A stretch of DNA of 64,000 nucleotides from Ectorhizobium quercum (GCF_026552795.1 NZ_JANFPI010000005.1:372001-436000), one strand, 5' to 3'. Counted from the stretch's first letter, positions 46,128 through 57,130 are shown. Notes: generated by a model from the sequence alone, not told the origin. Program-made: numbers and translations.

Positions 46128-47537
46128 TTACTGGAAATCGAAGGCGGAGAGGCCACTGACCATCTCGTCGAGGCCGAGCGGGCGCGTGACGGGCGGCTCG
46201 GCACGGGAAAGGCAGCCGCGGCGCTCGCACAACCGGCAGGCCGTGCCGGCCGGAACGGCCGCAACCGCGGCCTGCCCGTAGACCACATCGTCCTTGTGGA
46301 CGATATCGCAGCCGACCAGCACCGCCGAGCGCCGCACCCGTTCGCTGAACGGCATCTGCGGCCCCTCCAGCGTGCGCGAAATGGTCAGGAAGCCGCCGCC
46401 GTCCGGCATCTCGACGCGATCGACCAGCACCTGCGACGGCTGGGCGAAGGCGGAATGGATGTTGAGCTTGGGACAGAGCCCGCCGAAACGGACGCGCGGG
46501 AACCCTTCGGCGCCCGCAAGCCTGAGAACGTGGCCCGCATGGTCCATTTCCATCAGGAAGAAGGGAAGGCCCGAGGCGCCCGGCCGGGCAAGCGTCGTCA
46601 GCCGGTTGGCCGCCTGCTCGAACGACACGGCGAAGCGGCTGCGCAGCAGGTCGATGTCGTAGCGGGTGCGGACCGCCGCGGCGAGAAACACACCATAGGG
46701 CATCATCAGCGCATGCGCGGCATAGCGGGCGAGTTCGAAGCGGGCGATGCGCCGCGCCTCGTCGCCCTCGAAGCCGAGCCCATCCAGTTCCGCAAGAATA
46801 TCGGTTCCCATGAAAAGCAGCGCCGCCTCCTGGGCGAGTTCCCGCGTCTGGTCGAACGGCGACAGCCGGCCGGACAGGAAAAGCCGCATCGAATGGCGAT
46901 CATAGCGCCGGCGCAGATCGGGCATGGCCTCGACGGGCAACAGGCGAACGGCGATGCCGTGCTCCGCCTTCAGCCAGGCCTTCAGCGCGCCGGACAGATC
47001 GTCGGCGGGCGCAAGCCGCGCATGGAAGGCCTCCGCCGCATCCTCGATGCGCGGGAAGAAATTGGCGCGGCGCTCCAGCCTGCCGCGCACCTCGTCCATC
47101 GGCAGGCGGGCGCCGGACAGCGACGTCTCGTGCCCCTCCTGCGCCAGAAGTGCTGCAAGGTCGGAAAGGCGCGCCGTCTGCTCCCTGTACGCCCGGTAAA
47201 GCTTGACCACGGCATTGGCGGCGTTCGGCGCCGCATCCGCCAGTTCCATCAACTCGTGCTCGCCGGGCACCTCGCCGGCCAGAAGCGGATCGGCGAAGAT
47301 CTCGCGCAGATGCGCCACGGCGCCCGCCGCCTCGCCCTGCAATTCATCCAGATCGACCTTGTAGACGGCGGCGAGCTTCAGGAGAAGCTGCACCGTCAGC
47401 GGACGCTGGTTGCGCTCGATGAGGTTGAGATAGGAGGGCGAGATGCCGAGCGCCTCGGCCATCGCCGTCTGGGTCAGGTCGAGGCCGGCGCGGATACGCC
47501 TGACCCTCGGACCGGCAAAGATCTTCTTTTCCGCCAT
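46128..47537 (-). CDS. ScfR/RamB-type XRE regulator of short-chain fatty acyl metabolism
   Basis: A 469-residue regulator. The N-terminal helix-turn-helix is RVRRIRAGLDLTQTAMAEALG followed by SPSYLNLIERNQRPLTV. The middle part belongs to the ImmA/IrrE-like domain, but its HEXXH is lost (RELAQEAALLFMG). The C-terminal domain (CPKLNIHSAFAQP, GCDIVHKDDVVYG and the cysteines in CRLCERRGC) is DUF2083, typical of RamB and ScfR, which control acetate or propionate genes. I start at 47537 (MAEKKIFAGPRVRR). It probably controls itself. Confidence 0.85.
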   Translation of the reverse strand: MAEKKIFAGPRVRRIRAGLDLTQTAMAEALGISPSYLNLIERNQRPLTVQLLLKLAAVYKVDLDELQGEAAGAVAHLREIFADPLLAGEVPGEHELMELADAAPNAANAVVKLYRAYREQTARLSDLAALLAQEGHETSLSGARLPMDEVRGRLERRANFFPRIEDAAEAFHARLAPADDLSGALKAWLKAEHGIAVRLLPVEAMPDLRRRYDRHSMRLFLSGRLSPFDQTRELAQEAALLFMGTDILAELDGLGFEGDEARRIARFELARYAAHALMMPYGVFLAAAVRTRYDIDLLRSRFAVSFEQAANRLTTLARPGASGLPFFLMEMDHAGHVLRLAGAEGFPRVRFGGLCPKLNIHSAFAQPSQVLVDRVEMPDGGGFLTISRTLEGPQMPFSERVRRSAVLVGCDIVHKDDVVYGQAAVAAVPAGTACRLCERRGCLSRAEPPVTRPLGLDEMVSGLSAFDFQ

Positions 47538-47584
47538 TCTTCCAGCCGTTCGACAGACCGCCCCGAAACCGGGATGCAACATAT

Positions 47585-47607
47585 TTTACAACATTTACAT
47601 TTTTACA
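47585..47607 (-). promoter_or_regulatory. Three TGTAAA repeats before the ScfR-type gene
   Basis: TTTACA occurs at 47585-47590, 47594-47599 and 47602-47607 (TGTAAA on the coding strand), with spacings of nine and eight bases, 48-70 bases before the start codon. A fourth copy in the other direction is at 47692-47697. This is the pattern of operator half-sites, perhaps for autoregulation. Confidence 0.5.
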
Positions 47608-47835
47608 TCTCTTATTTGTCAAAGGCAAGACATCTCGACCTTTTTCAAGTCGTTGTTTTTTCGATTTTTCTGGAATGGGAGCGGAAGATTTTGTAAAACT
47701 AGTCACATCAACACCGGGCAAGACGGTTCCCATGCGGAGCGCTCGGGAGGAGACGGACAGTGCGGCGACGCAACGGGTTCCGACAGGCCCGTTGCGCGGC
47801 CGACAAGAACCCGGTCATACAAGAGGAGAAGTGCC

Positions 47836-48084
47836 ATGACCCCGCAGACCCGAGTCAAGGAGCGTGCCGAGGAGCAGGCGTCCGCGATGAACAGCGATCA
47901 GCAGGCGACGATCCGCATGGTTGCCAACGACCTGCATCGCCTGAACCAGTCGATCATGAAGGCCGTCGATGCCGGCGTTTCCGTCGAACTGGTGCGTTCG
48001 GCCCGGCACCACGGGGGCGACGGCAACTGGGGCGATCTCCTGATCCCGGTCATTCTGGCCAATGTCCGCAGCGAGGCGGCCTGA
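47836..48084 (+). CDS. Small soluble protein, function unknown
   Basis: I do not recognise this 82-residue protein. It is soluble, helical in outlook (residues 5-55) and ends with GNWGDLLIPVILANVRSEAA. AAGAGGAGAAGTGCC before the ATG at 47836 is a strong ribosome binding site. It is divergent from the ScfR-type gene. A hairpin downstream at 48192-48220 fits an independent transcript. Confidence 0.65.
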   Translation: MTPQTRVKERAEEQASAMNSDQQATIRMVANDLHRLNQSIMKAVDAGVSVELVRSARHHGGDGNWGDLLIPVILANVRSEAA

Positions 48085-48376
48085 AGAATTACCCTTTGGC
48101 GGCCTGCCATGAGCCGCCAGACCTCGGGGACGGATTTGCGCAGAACCCTCTGGAAAATCTCCCGTTTTCCATTGAATCCGTTTCTGAAACCCATCGGCCC
48201 GGCCCGTAACCGGGCCGATGCCCCATTCCGGAAAACGATGCGGAATCGCGTCGAAAGGACCGGCTTTCCTGAGGAGGACGACGAGACCGCCGACGGCCCT
48301 GCCGTCGCGGTCTCATTCGTTTCCGGCAGCCGCAACCGTTGCGCCAGCTATTTGTTTCCGCGCAATTCCGGACAGC
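48085..48376. other. Gene-free stretch with two hairpins and a repeat remnant
   Basis: CATCGGCCCGG (48192-48202) pairs perfectly with CCGGGCCGATG (48210-48220). GAGACCGCCGACGG (48283-48296) pairs with CCGTCGCGGTCTC (48302-48314) with one bulge. Neither has a T run. From 48344 a remnant of the GCATTTCCG-family repeat begins (TGTTTCCGCGCAATTCCGG). No convincing coding frame is seen. Confidence 0.55.
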
Positions 48377-48511
48377 TCAAAGCGGCAGGAAAAGGTGCCA
48401 GGCGCAGAGCGCTGCGGCGGCAAGCCCCGTCAGACGCCAAAGGTGCGGCGTGTTCCGGTCGCGGATTTCGGCGACGGCGATGGCGCGGGCACGGCGATGC
48501 GATCTGGTCAT
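48377..48511 (-). CDS. Possible 44-residue membrane protein
   Basis: A short frame starts MTRSHRRARAIAVAEIRDRN and ends with one hydrophobic helix (LWRLTGLAAAALCAWHLFLPL). GGAAGGAACGCCC stands before its ATG. A basic head with one C-terminal helix is typical of small membrane proteins. Its last codons overlap a repeat remnant, which lowers trust. There is no recognised family. Confidence 0.35.
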   Translation of the reverse strand: MTRSHRRARAIAVAEIRDRNTPHLWRLTGLAAAALCAWHLFLPL

Positions 48512-48680
48512 GGGCGTTCCTTCCCGGAAACGGGTGATCTCGATCATGCCGCAAAGGGCGGGCCAGCCTATCGTCATGAAGCGGCCGCGAAGCCGGGCTG
48601 ACCTTCGAGCTTCCGCGCCAAAATTTAAGATCGTGTGAATCCCCGGCGGGGAGACGATCCCGCTTCTCCGAAGAAAGGCG

Positions 48681-49916
48681 TCACACCGCCTCGCCCGCCG
48701 CATGACCCGAGGCCCAGGCCCACTGGAAATTGTAGCCGCCGAGCCATCCCGTCACGTCGACGCATTCGCCGATGAAATAGAGGCCCGGCACGGCCTTCGC
48801 CTGCATGTCGCGGGAATCGAGGCCAGCCGTATCCACGCCGCCGAGCGTCACTTCCGCCGTGCGATAGCCCTCCGACCCCGCCGGCCGGATGCGCCAGTCG
48901 CCGAGGCGGGCGACGAGCGCGGCCTGCGCCTTGCCGGACAGTTCCGCAAGCGGCCTTTCGGCGCCGGTTTCGGCGGCGAAGAACTGGGCAAGCCGTTTCG
49001 GCAGGACGGCGGCCAGCGCCGTGGCGACGGACTGCCGGCCGTTTTCCCGGCGCGCCGCGTTCAGGACCTCCGCGAAATCGACATCCGGGGCGATGCGGAT
49101 GGCGATCTCGTCGCCTTCCCGCCAGTAGGAGGAAATTTGCAGGATGGCGGGCCCGGACAGGCCGCGATGGGTGAACAGCAGGGCCTCCCGGAAGGCCGTC
49201 CTGCCGTGGCGGACTTCGGCATCGACGGAGACGCCCGCCAGCGGCGCGATCTTTTCCAGAAATGCGGGATCGAGCGTCAGCGGCACGAGGCCGGGCCGGG
49301 TTTCGAGCACAGCGAGGCCGAACTGCCCGGCGATCCGGTAGGCAAGGCCGGTAGCACCCATTTTCGGGATCGACTTGCCGCCGCTTGCAACCACCAGCGC
49401 GGGCGCCTCGAACAGATCGGTTTCGGTCCGCACGCGGAAAAGCCCGTCCGTCCTTTCGACGGAGACCACCGACTGCTTCAGGTGAAGCGTCGCGCCCACT
49501 GCTGCAAGCTCCTTGAGGAACATCGCGATGATGTCGCGGGCGCTGCCGTCGCAGAAAAGCTGGCCGAGGGTCTTTTCATGCCAGGCGATGCCGTGGGCCT
49601 CGACCATCGCGATGAAATCCGCCGGCCTGAACCGGGCGAGCGCCGACTTGGCAAAATGCGGGTTGGCGGAAAGATAGTTTTTCGGACCGGCATGAACATT
49701 GGTGAAATTGCAGCGCCCGCCGCCGGAAATGCGGATCTTCTCGCCCGGCGCGGCGGCGTGATCGAGAACCGCCACATGCCGGCCGCGCCGGCCCGCCGTC
49801 AGCGCGCACATCATGCCGGCGGCTCCCGCGCCGATGACGATCGCATCCCGTCTGTGAACCAAGGCCAGCCCTTTCCCGCGACCGAATCGCCGTTTTCCTC
49901 TCGCCAAATGCGTCAT
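48681..49916 (-). CDS. BaiN/HI0933 family flavoprotein
   Basis: A 411-residue flavoprotein of the HI0933 group. The FAD site is IVIGAGAAGMMCALTAGRRG, and the family mark is EKIRISGGGRCNFTNVHAGP. ASGGKSIPKMGATG and ECVDVTGWLGGYNFQWAWASG are also typical. Members are NAD(P)/FAD oxidoreductases with unknown true substrate. The start could be the TTG at 49862 (preceded by GAAAGGGCTGG), since the first 18 residues are poor; I kept the longest frame. It is divergent from puuA copy 2. Confidence 0.88.
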   Translation of the reverse strand: MTHLARGKRRFGRGKGLALVHRRDAIVIGAGAAGMMCALTAGRRGRHVAVLDHAAAPGEKIRISGGGRCNFTNVHAGPKNYLSANPHFAKSALARFRPADFIAMVEAHGIAWHEKTLGQLFCDGSARDIIAMFLKELAAVGATLHLKQSVVSVERTDGLFRVRTETDLFEAPALVVASGGKSIPKMGATGLAYRIAGQFGLAVLETRPGLVPLTLDPAFLEKIAPLAGVSVDAEVRHGRTAFREALLFTHRGLSGPAILQISSYWREGDEIAIRIAPDVDFAEVLNAARRENGRQSVATALAAVLPKRLAQFFAAETGAERPLAELSGKAQAALVARLGDWRIRPAGSEGYRTAEVTLGGVDTAGLDSRDMQAKAVPGLYFIGECVDVTGWLGGYNFQWAWASGHAAGEAV

Positions 49917-49961
49917 GGCGCGTCTATCATGGCACGAACCGAAACATCAAACCGGTGATCC

Positions 49962-51398
49962 ATGCCCGCCAAACGCAAATCCGGCGCTCCCATCAAGTCC
50001 TCTACCAAAACTGCAATCCCCCAGCCGACCTACGATCAGCCGCGCGGCGTGACGAACTGGAAGGAAGCCGCGCAATGGCTGCGCGTCCGCGGCATCGAAG
50101 ACATCGAGTGCATCACGCCCGACTTCGCCGGCGTGCCGCGCGGCAAGATGATGCCGAGTTCCAAATTCACCGGAAACACCTCTCTGGCGCTCCCCTCGGC
50201 GCTCTACCGCCATACGATCTCCGGCGACTATCCGGAGGAAACGGCGAACTTCCGCTACGAGCCGCGCGACGGCGACCTGAAGCTGGTGCCCGACCTTTCC
50301 ACGCTCTCCTCCGTCCCCTGGGAAACCGATCCGACGGCGCAGGTCATCTGCGACGTGGTGAATTCCGTCGGACAGGAGGTGCCCTATACGCCGCGCAACG
50401 TGCTGAAGCGGGTTCTGTCCCTGTACGCCAGCAAGGGCTGGAAAGCCATCGTCGCGCCGGAGATCGAGTTCTATCTCGTCGCCAAGAACGAGGATCCCGA
50501 CTACCAGCTCCATCCGCCGAAAGGTCGTTCGGGCCGCTCGATCGTCGGCGGCCAGGGCTATTCCATCGCCGGCATCAACGAGTTCGACGAGCTGATCGAC
50601 GACATCTACCACTTCTCCGAGGGGCAGGGCCTCGAAATCGACACGCTGATCCATGAGGAAGGGCCGGCGCAGCTCGAGATCAACCTGCGCCACGGCGACC
50701 CGATCGCGCTGGCCGATCAGGTGTTCATGTTCAAGCGCACGATCCGCGAGGCGGCCATGAAACACGGCATCTACGCCACCTTCATGGCCAAGCCGATGCA
50801 GGGCCAGCCGGGCTCGGCCATGCACATCCACCAGTCGGTGGTGGATGCGAAGACGGGCAAGAACATCTTCTCGCTGCCGGAAGGCGGCCCCTCGCCCGAA
50901 TTCTTCCACTTCATCGGCGGCATGCAGAAATACGTGCCGGCCGCGCTGGTGATGCTGGCGCCCTACGTGAATTCGTATCGCCGCCTGACGCCGGACATGG
51001 CCGCGCCCGTCAACACCGCCTGGGGCTACGACAATCGCACCACCGCCTTCCGCGTGCCCGTCTCGGATGCGGCGGCGCGGCGCGTGGAAAACCGCCTGCC
51101 CTCTTCCGACGCCAATCCCTATCTGGCGCTCGCGGCCTCGCTGGCCGCTGGCTGGCTCGGCATCATCAACGAGGTCGAGCCGACGCCGCCGACCGAGGAC
51201 ACGGCCAATGAAGGGCTGATCGAGCTGCCCCGCGGCCTTCTGGAAGCCGTGGCGCTTCTCGAAGGCGAAACGGCGCTGGCCGATGTGCTCGGCGCGGAAT
51301 TCATCGGCCTTTATGCGGGCGTGAAGCGCGCCGAATTCGAGACCTTCATGCAGGTGATCAGCCCGTGGGAGCGGGAATTCCTGCTTCTCAACGTGTGA
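49962..51398 (+). CDS. puuA: Glutamine-synthetase-family gamma-glutamylputrescine synthetase, copy 2
   Basis: A 478-residue enzyme of the glutamine synthetase fold. It shows VAPEIEFYLVAKNEDP, EEGPAQLEINLRHGDP, GQPGSAMHIHQSVVD, RRLTPDMAAPVNTAWGYDNR and RVENRLPSSDANPYLALAA. It is only moderately like the copy at 22281, with a longer N terminus (about 30 extra residues), so this is not a recent duplication. The following gene is a PuuB-like oxidase ten bases on. Possible substrates are putrescine or another amine. Confidence 0.85.
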   Translation: MPAKRKSGAPIKSSTKTAIPQPTYDQPRGVTNWKEAAQWLRVRGIEDIECITPDFAGVPRGKMMPSSKFTGNTSLALPSALYRHTISGDYPEETANFRYEPRDGDLKLVPDLSTLSSVPWETDPTAQVICDVVNSVGQEVPYTPRNVLKRVLSLYASKGWKAIVAPEIEFYLVAKNEDPDYQLHPPKGRSGRSIVGGQGYSIAGINEFDELIDDIYHFSEGQGLEIDTLIHEEGPAQLEINLRHGDPIALADQVFMFKRTIREAAMKHGIYATFMAKPMQGQPGSAMHIHQSVVDAKTGKNIFSLPEGGPSPEFFHFIGGMQKYVPAALVMLAPYVNSYRRLTPDMAAPVNTAWGYDNRTTAFRVPVSDAAARRVENRLPSSDANPYLALAASLAAGWLGIINEVEPTPPTEDTANEGLIELPRGLLEAVALLEGETALADVLGAEFIGLYAGVKRAEFETFMQVISPWEREFLLLNV

Positions 51399-51407
51399 GG
51401 CGCACGG

Positions 51408-52694
51408 ATGCTGTGGCAAAGCCCGATCGCGCCGGGAATCTCCTGGTATCAGGCCGATGCCGGCGAGCGGCCGGATTTTCCCGCGCTCGACGGGTCGGCG
51501 ACGGTCGACGTCGCGATCATCGGCGGCGGCTTCACCGGCTTGCAGGCGGCCTATGCGCTGGCGAAGGCCGGCGTTTCCGTAATGCTGATCGAGGCGCATC
51601 GCTGCGGCGACGGCGCTTCGGGCCGCAACGGCGGCCAGTTCGGCACCGGCCAGCGCTGGTGGCCGGAGGAACTGGAACCGACACTCGGCTACGAGCGCTC
51701 CAGGGCACTGTTCGATCTCGCCGAAGGTGCCAAGAAGCACGTGCTCGATTTCGCCGCCGAGAACGGCATCGACATGGACTACCTGCCCGGCCAGATGAAC
51801 GTCGCCCACAAGCCGGGTCACGAGCGTGATTATCAGGCCAATGCCGAGATCGCCGCGACACGCTACGATTATCCGCATTCCACCTATATGGACCGCAAGG
51901 AGACGGCGGAGCGGCTGGGCTCGGACCGCTATTATTGCGGCGTGCGCGACATGGGCACCGGCCATATCCAGCCGATGAAGCTGCTGATCGGCCTGGCGAG
52001 GGCCGCCAGCGCCGCCGGCGCCGCCATTTTCGAGAACACGCGGGCAACGGCGATCCGTTCGCAGTCCGGCCGGGTCGAGATCGACACCGCCAGCGGCACG
52101 ATCACGGCCGGCAAGGCGCTGATCGCCACCAACGCCTATATCGAGCGGCTCGAACCCGTCACCGCGGCGCATGTCATGCCGATCCGCTCCTTCATCGGCG
52201 CCACCGTTCCGCTCGACGACTTCCCCGACGTGCTGCCCGGCAAGGAAGCGGTGGCCGATTCACGCTTCGTGGTGCGCTATTTCCGCAAGACCCGCGACAA
52301 CCGCCTGCTGTTCGGCGGGCGCGAGGCCTATACCGCCGACCATCCGACCGATATGTCCGTCCATATCCACCGGCAGGTCACGGAACTCTATCCGGCGCTG
52401 AAGGACATCGCCTTCACCCATGCCTGGGGCGGGTCGGTCGGCATCACCATGCCGCGCCGGCCCTTCGTGCGCGAGGTGATGCCGCATGTCGTCTCCATCG
52501 GCGGCTATTCCGGCCACGGCGTCATGCTGTCCAATTATTGCGGCAGGCTCTATGCCGAGGCGGTGCTGGGCAAGAGCCCCGATCTGGACTTGCTGAAGGA
52601 CCTGAAGGTCGGCCCCTTCCCCGGCGGGCCGAAGCTGCGCGCGCCGCTGCTTTTCCTCGCGCTTTCCTGGTACGCCCTGAGGGACAGGTTCTGA
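51408..52694 (+). CDS. puuB: PuuB-like FAD oxidase, copy 2
   Basis: A 428-residue DAO-family flavoprotein. It has VAIIGGGFTGLQAAYALAKAG, EAHRCGDGASGRNGGQFGTG, GTGHIQPMKLLIGLARA, RYFRKTRDNRLLFGGREAYT and PFPGGPKLRAPLLFLALSWY, ending in YALRDRF as PuuB does. It is clearly a paralogue of the copy at 23636 but with different middle sequence, so its amine may differ. It is in one operon with puuA copy 2. Confidence 0.85.
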   Translation: MLWQSPIAPGISWYQADAGERPDFPALDGSATVDVAIIGGGFTGLQAAYALAKAGVSVMLIEAHRCGDGASGRNGGQFGTGQRWWPEELEPTLGYERSRALFDLAEGAKKHVLDFAAENGIDMDYLPGQMNVAHKPGHERDYQANAEIAATRYDYPHSTYMDRKETAERLGSDRYYCGVRDMGTGHIQPMKLLIGLARAASAAGAAIFENTRATAIRSQSGRVEIDTASGTITAGKALIATNAYIERLEPVTAAHVMPIRSFIGATVPLDDFPDVLPGKEAVADSRFVVRYFRKTRDNRLLFGGREAYTADHPTDMSVHIHRQVTELYPALKDIAFTHAWGGSVGITMPRRPFVREVMPHVVSIGGYSGHGVMLSNYCGRLYAEAVLGKSPDLDLLKDLKVGPFPGGPKLRAPLLFLALSWYALRDRF

Positions 52695-53027
52695 ACAAGG
52701 CGTCCGAGGCTCCGCGCGACGCCGCTTCATACGGCCTCCATATTCTGGCACCATAGAGTGATAGTCGCTTTCGGCGGCGTGGCGATTCCCGTTGCGTGCC
52801 GGCCCGCGATCCTTCCACCGCACGTGTTTTTCCGGCGGTTCCGGCGTGTTTCGCTTTCACGGTTCGGCCCGCCGCAAGAGACCTGCCGGCGGGTGCCGGG
52901 GTTGTTGGATACGCCCGCGGCTGACGCCGGAGCGAACGGCGTCGGCGAATTTTGTTGCGTTGCACACTGGCGTATTTAAATCGATTAGATTACAATGTCG
53001 ATATTCTTTTCCGGAGAAGAAAAACGC
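52695..53027. other. zwf upstream region, 333 bp without a gene
   Basis: Most of the stretch is GC-rich and shows no credible frame. The last 60 bases are AT-rich and contain GTATTTAAATCGATTAGATT (about 52972-52991) with the small palindrome AATCGATT, where the zwf promoter or an operator should lie. I cannot fix the -35. GGAGAAG stands before the zwf ATG. Confidence 0.5.
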
Positions 53028-54506
<1,479 letters not shown>

Positions 54507-54530
54507 GCGCCCGCGCAGGAAGGAAACGAC

Positions 54531-55226
54531 ATGGAGCATTTCCATTCATTCGAGACGAGGCAGGCGCTTGCAGACGCGCTGGCCGACGCAGTGGCGGGCG
54601 CCCTGACCGCGGCGATCAAGGCACGCGGCAGGGCGAGCCTTGCCGTGTCCGGCGGCTCGACCCCGAAACTGTTCTTCGCCACGCTTTCCACGCGGCCACT
54701 GCCGTGGGAAAAGGTGACGGTGACGCTCGTCGACGAACGCTTCGTGCCGCCGGAAAGCGACCGTTCCAACCATAACCTGCTCGCCGCGCATCTTCTGACG
54801 AACGCGGCCGCAAAGGCCCGCTTCGTGCCGCTTTACCACGCCGGCAGGACGGCGGAGGAAGCAGCCGTCCTCGCAAGCCGGGAAACCTGCGGCATCGACG
54901 AGCCGTTCGACGTGGCGATCCTGGGAATGGGAACCGACGGCCATACGGCCTCGTTCTTCCCCGGCGGGGACAATCTCGCCGAAGCACTCGATGCCGCCGC
55001 GACGCGCGGCGTCGTGACCATACGGGCGCCGGACGCGGGCGAGCCGCGGCTGACCTTCACCTTCAGCGCGCTGCGCGATGCGCGTTTTCTCGCTCTCCAC
55101 ATCGAGGGTGAGGAGAAGAAGCGCGTGCTCGAGGCCGCCCGGGCGGAAGGCCGTGAGGAGGACATGCCGATCCGCGCCGTGCTGAACCGCTCGCTCACGC
55201 CGCTCGAGATTTTCTGGGCGCCCTGA
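54531..55226 (+). CDS. pgl: 6-Phosphogluconolactonase
   Basis: Pgl (231 residues) opens the lactone made by Zwf. SLAVSGGSTPKLFFATLS and VTLVDERFVPPESDRSNH are family motifs, as is LGMGTDGHTASFFPG. It follows zwf by 24 bases and precedes edd by 83 bases, in which a LacI-type palindrome lies. Confidence 0.95.
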   Translation: MEHFHSFETRQALADALADAVAGALTAAIKARGRASLAVSGGSTPKLFFATLSTRPLPWEKVTVTLVDERFVPPESDRSNHNLLAAHLLTNAAAKARFVPLYHAGRTAEEAAVLASRETCGIDEPFDVAILGMGTDGHTASFFPGGDNLAEALDAAATRGVVTIRAPDAGEPRLTFTFSALRDARFLALHIEGEEKKRVLEAARAEGREEDMPIRAVLNRSLTPLEIFWAP

Positions 55227-55280
55227 GCGCCGCCGCCATTCGATCCAACGTTCCAGCGCTTTCAGCGGTCTTCCCGTCAC

Positions 55281-55294
55281 TTGAAGCGCTTTGA
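55281..55294. promoter_or_regulatory. LacI-type palindrome before edd
   Basis: TTGAAGCGCTTTGA differs from the palindrome in the agl promoter (58887-58900) at two of 14 places, and its centre AAGCGCTT is perfect. It lies 16-29 bases before the edd ATG. A second partial copy, CAGCGCTTTCA, is at 55254-55264. A LacI family regulator may act here. Confidence 0.5.
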
Positions 55295-55309
55295 AGAAAG
55301 GACGCCGTC

Positions 55310-57130
55310 ATGCCCGCCGATTCTCGCATCATGTCCATCACGAAGCGCATCGTCGAACGCTCGAGGCCGACCCGCGACATCTATCTCGATCGCCTGCGCT
55401 CCGCTTCCCACAAGAAGGTGCAGCGCTCCGTTCTCGGCTGCGCCAACCTGGCGCACGGCTTCGCCGTCTGTTCCCCCGCCGGGAAAGAGGCGCTGGCCGG
55501 CGATAGCGCGCTCAATCTCGGCATCATCACCTCCTACAACGACATGCTGTCGGCGCACCAGCCGTTCGAAACCTATCCGGCGCTGATCCGGCAGGCCGCG
55601 GCCGAGGCCGGCGGCGTCGCCCAGGTGGCCGGCGGCGTTCCGGCCATGTGCGACGGCGTCACCCAGGGCCAGCCCGGCATGGAGCTTTCGCTTTTCTCGC
55701 GCGATCTCATCGCGATGGCCGCCGGCATCGGCCTGACCCACAACATGTTCGATTCGACGGTCTATCTCGGGGTCTGCGACAAGATCGTCCCGGGGCTGAC
55801 CATCGCGGCGCTTACCTTCGGCCACCTGCCGGCCATCTTCATTCCCGCCGGGCCGATGACCTCCGGCCTGCCCAACGACGAGAAGGCGAAGATCCGCCAG
55901 CTTTACGCCGAGGGCAAGGTGGGCCGCGCGGAACTGCTGGAGGCAGAATCGAAATCCTATCACGGCCCCGGCACCTGCACCTTCTACGGCACGGCCAATT
56001 CCAACCAGATGCTGATGGAAATCATGGGCTTCCACATGCCCGGCGCCTCCTTCATCAATCCCGGCACGCCGCTGCGCGACGCGCTGACGAAGGAAGCAAC
56101 GAAGCGCGCGCTGGCCATCACCGCGCTTGGCAACGAATATACGCCCGCCGGCGAGATGATCGACGAGCGCTCCATCGTCAACGGCGTCGTCGGCCTGCAC
56201 GCGACCGGCGGCTCGACCAACCATACGCTGCACCTGCTGGCGATGGCGCGGGCGGCAGGCATCATGCTGACATGGCAGGACATTTCCGACCTGTCCGACA
56301 TCGTGCCGCTGCTGGCCCGCGTCTATCCGAACGGCCTTGCCGACGTGAACCACTTCCACGCGGCCGGCGGCATGGGCTTCCTCATCGCCCAGCTTCTGAA
56401 GAAGGGCCTGCTGCACGACGACGTGCGCACCGTTTTCGGCCAGGGCATGGAGGCCTACGCCATCGACGTCAGGCTCGGCGAGAACGGCACGGTCAGGCGC
56501 GAGCCGATCTCCGACGTCAGCGCCGATCCCAGGGTTCTGGCTCCCATCGAAGCGCCGTTCCAGCCGAATGGCGGGCTGAAGATGCTGACCGGCAATCTCG
56601 GCAATGGCGTCATCAAGGTCTCCGCCGTGAAGCCGGACCGCCACGTCATCGAGGCGCCGGCCATTGTCTTCCACGACCAGCAGGAAATCCAGGACGCCTT
56701 CAAGGCCGGCAAGCTGGAAAAGGACTTCATCGCCGTGGTGCGCTTCCAGGGGCCGAAGGCGAACGGCATGCCGGAACTGCACAAGCTGACGCCGCCGCTC
56801 GGCGTGTTGCAGGACCGCGGCTTCAGGGTCGCGCTCGTGACCGACGGCCGCATGTCCGGCGCCTCCGGCAAGGTGCCGGCGGCGATCCACGTCACGCCGG
56901 AAGCGGTGGACGGCGGGCCGATCGCGAAGATCCGCGACGGCGACCTGATTCGTCTCGACGCCGTGGCCGGAACGCTCGAAGTGCTGGTGGATGCCGCCGA
57001 ATTCGCCGCACGGCCGCACGTCGAAGCGGACCTTTCGGCGAAAGAATTCGGGCTGGGGCGCGAGCTTTTCGCCTCGTTCCGGCGCAACGCCGGCCCGGCC
57101 GACCACGGTGCGAGCGTGCTGTTCGCGTAG
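55310..57130 (+). CDS. edd: Phosphogluconate dehydratase
   Basis: Edd (606 residues) is the iron-sulfur enzyme that turns 6-phosphogluconate into [19 protein letters not shown] and GVCDKIVPG hold cluster cysteines, and [19 protein letters not shown] ([15 protein letters not shown]) the third. [15 protein letters not shown] is the C-terminal signature. The partner eda aldolase is not next to it. The ATG at 55310 has GAAAGGA upstream; a second ATG at 55331 is possible. Confidence 0.97.
   Translation: MPADSRIMSITKRIVERSRPTRDIYLDRLRSASHKKVQRSVLGCANLAHGFAVCSPAGKEALAGDSALNLGIITSYNDMLSAHQPFETYPALIRQAAAEAGGVAQVAGGVPAMCDGVTQGQPGMELSLFSRDLIAMAAGIGLTHNMFDSTVYLGVCDKIVPGLTIAALTFGHLPAIFIPAGPMTSGLPNDEKAKIRQLYAEGKVGRAELLEAESKSYHGPGTCTFYGTANSNQMLMEIMGFHMPGASFINPGTPLRDALTKEATKRALAITALGNEYTPAGEMIDERSIVNGVVGLHATGGSTNHTLHLLAMARAAGIMLTWQDISDLSDIVPLLARVYPNGLADVNHFHAAGGMGFLIAQLLKKGLLHDDVRTVFGQGMEAYAIDVRLGENGTVRREPISDVSADPRVLAPIEAPFQPNGGLKMLTGNLGNGVIKVSAVKPDRHVIEAPAIVFHDQQEIQDAFKAGKLEKDFIAVVRFQGPKANGMPELHKLTPPLGVLQDRGFRVALVTDGRMSGASGKVPAAIHVTPEAVDGGPIAKIRDGDLIRLDAVAGTLEVLVDAAEFAARPHVEADLSAKEFGLGRELFASFRRNAGPADHGASVLFA

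Noticed and set aside
52960..53027. HexR-type operator before zwf
   Set aside because: GATTACA and AATCGATT are present but the full HexR palindrome is not, and HexR control of zwf is mainly a gammaproteobacterial trait.
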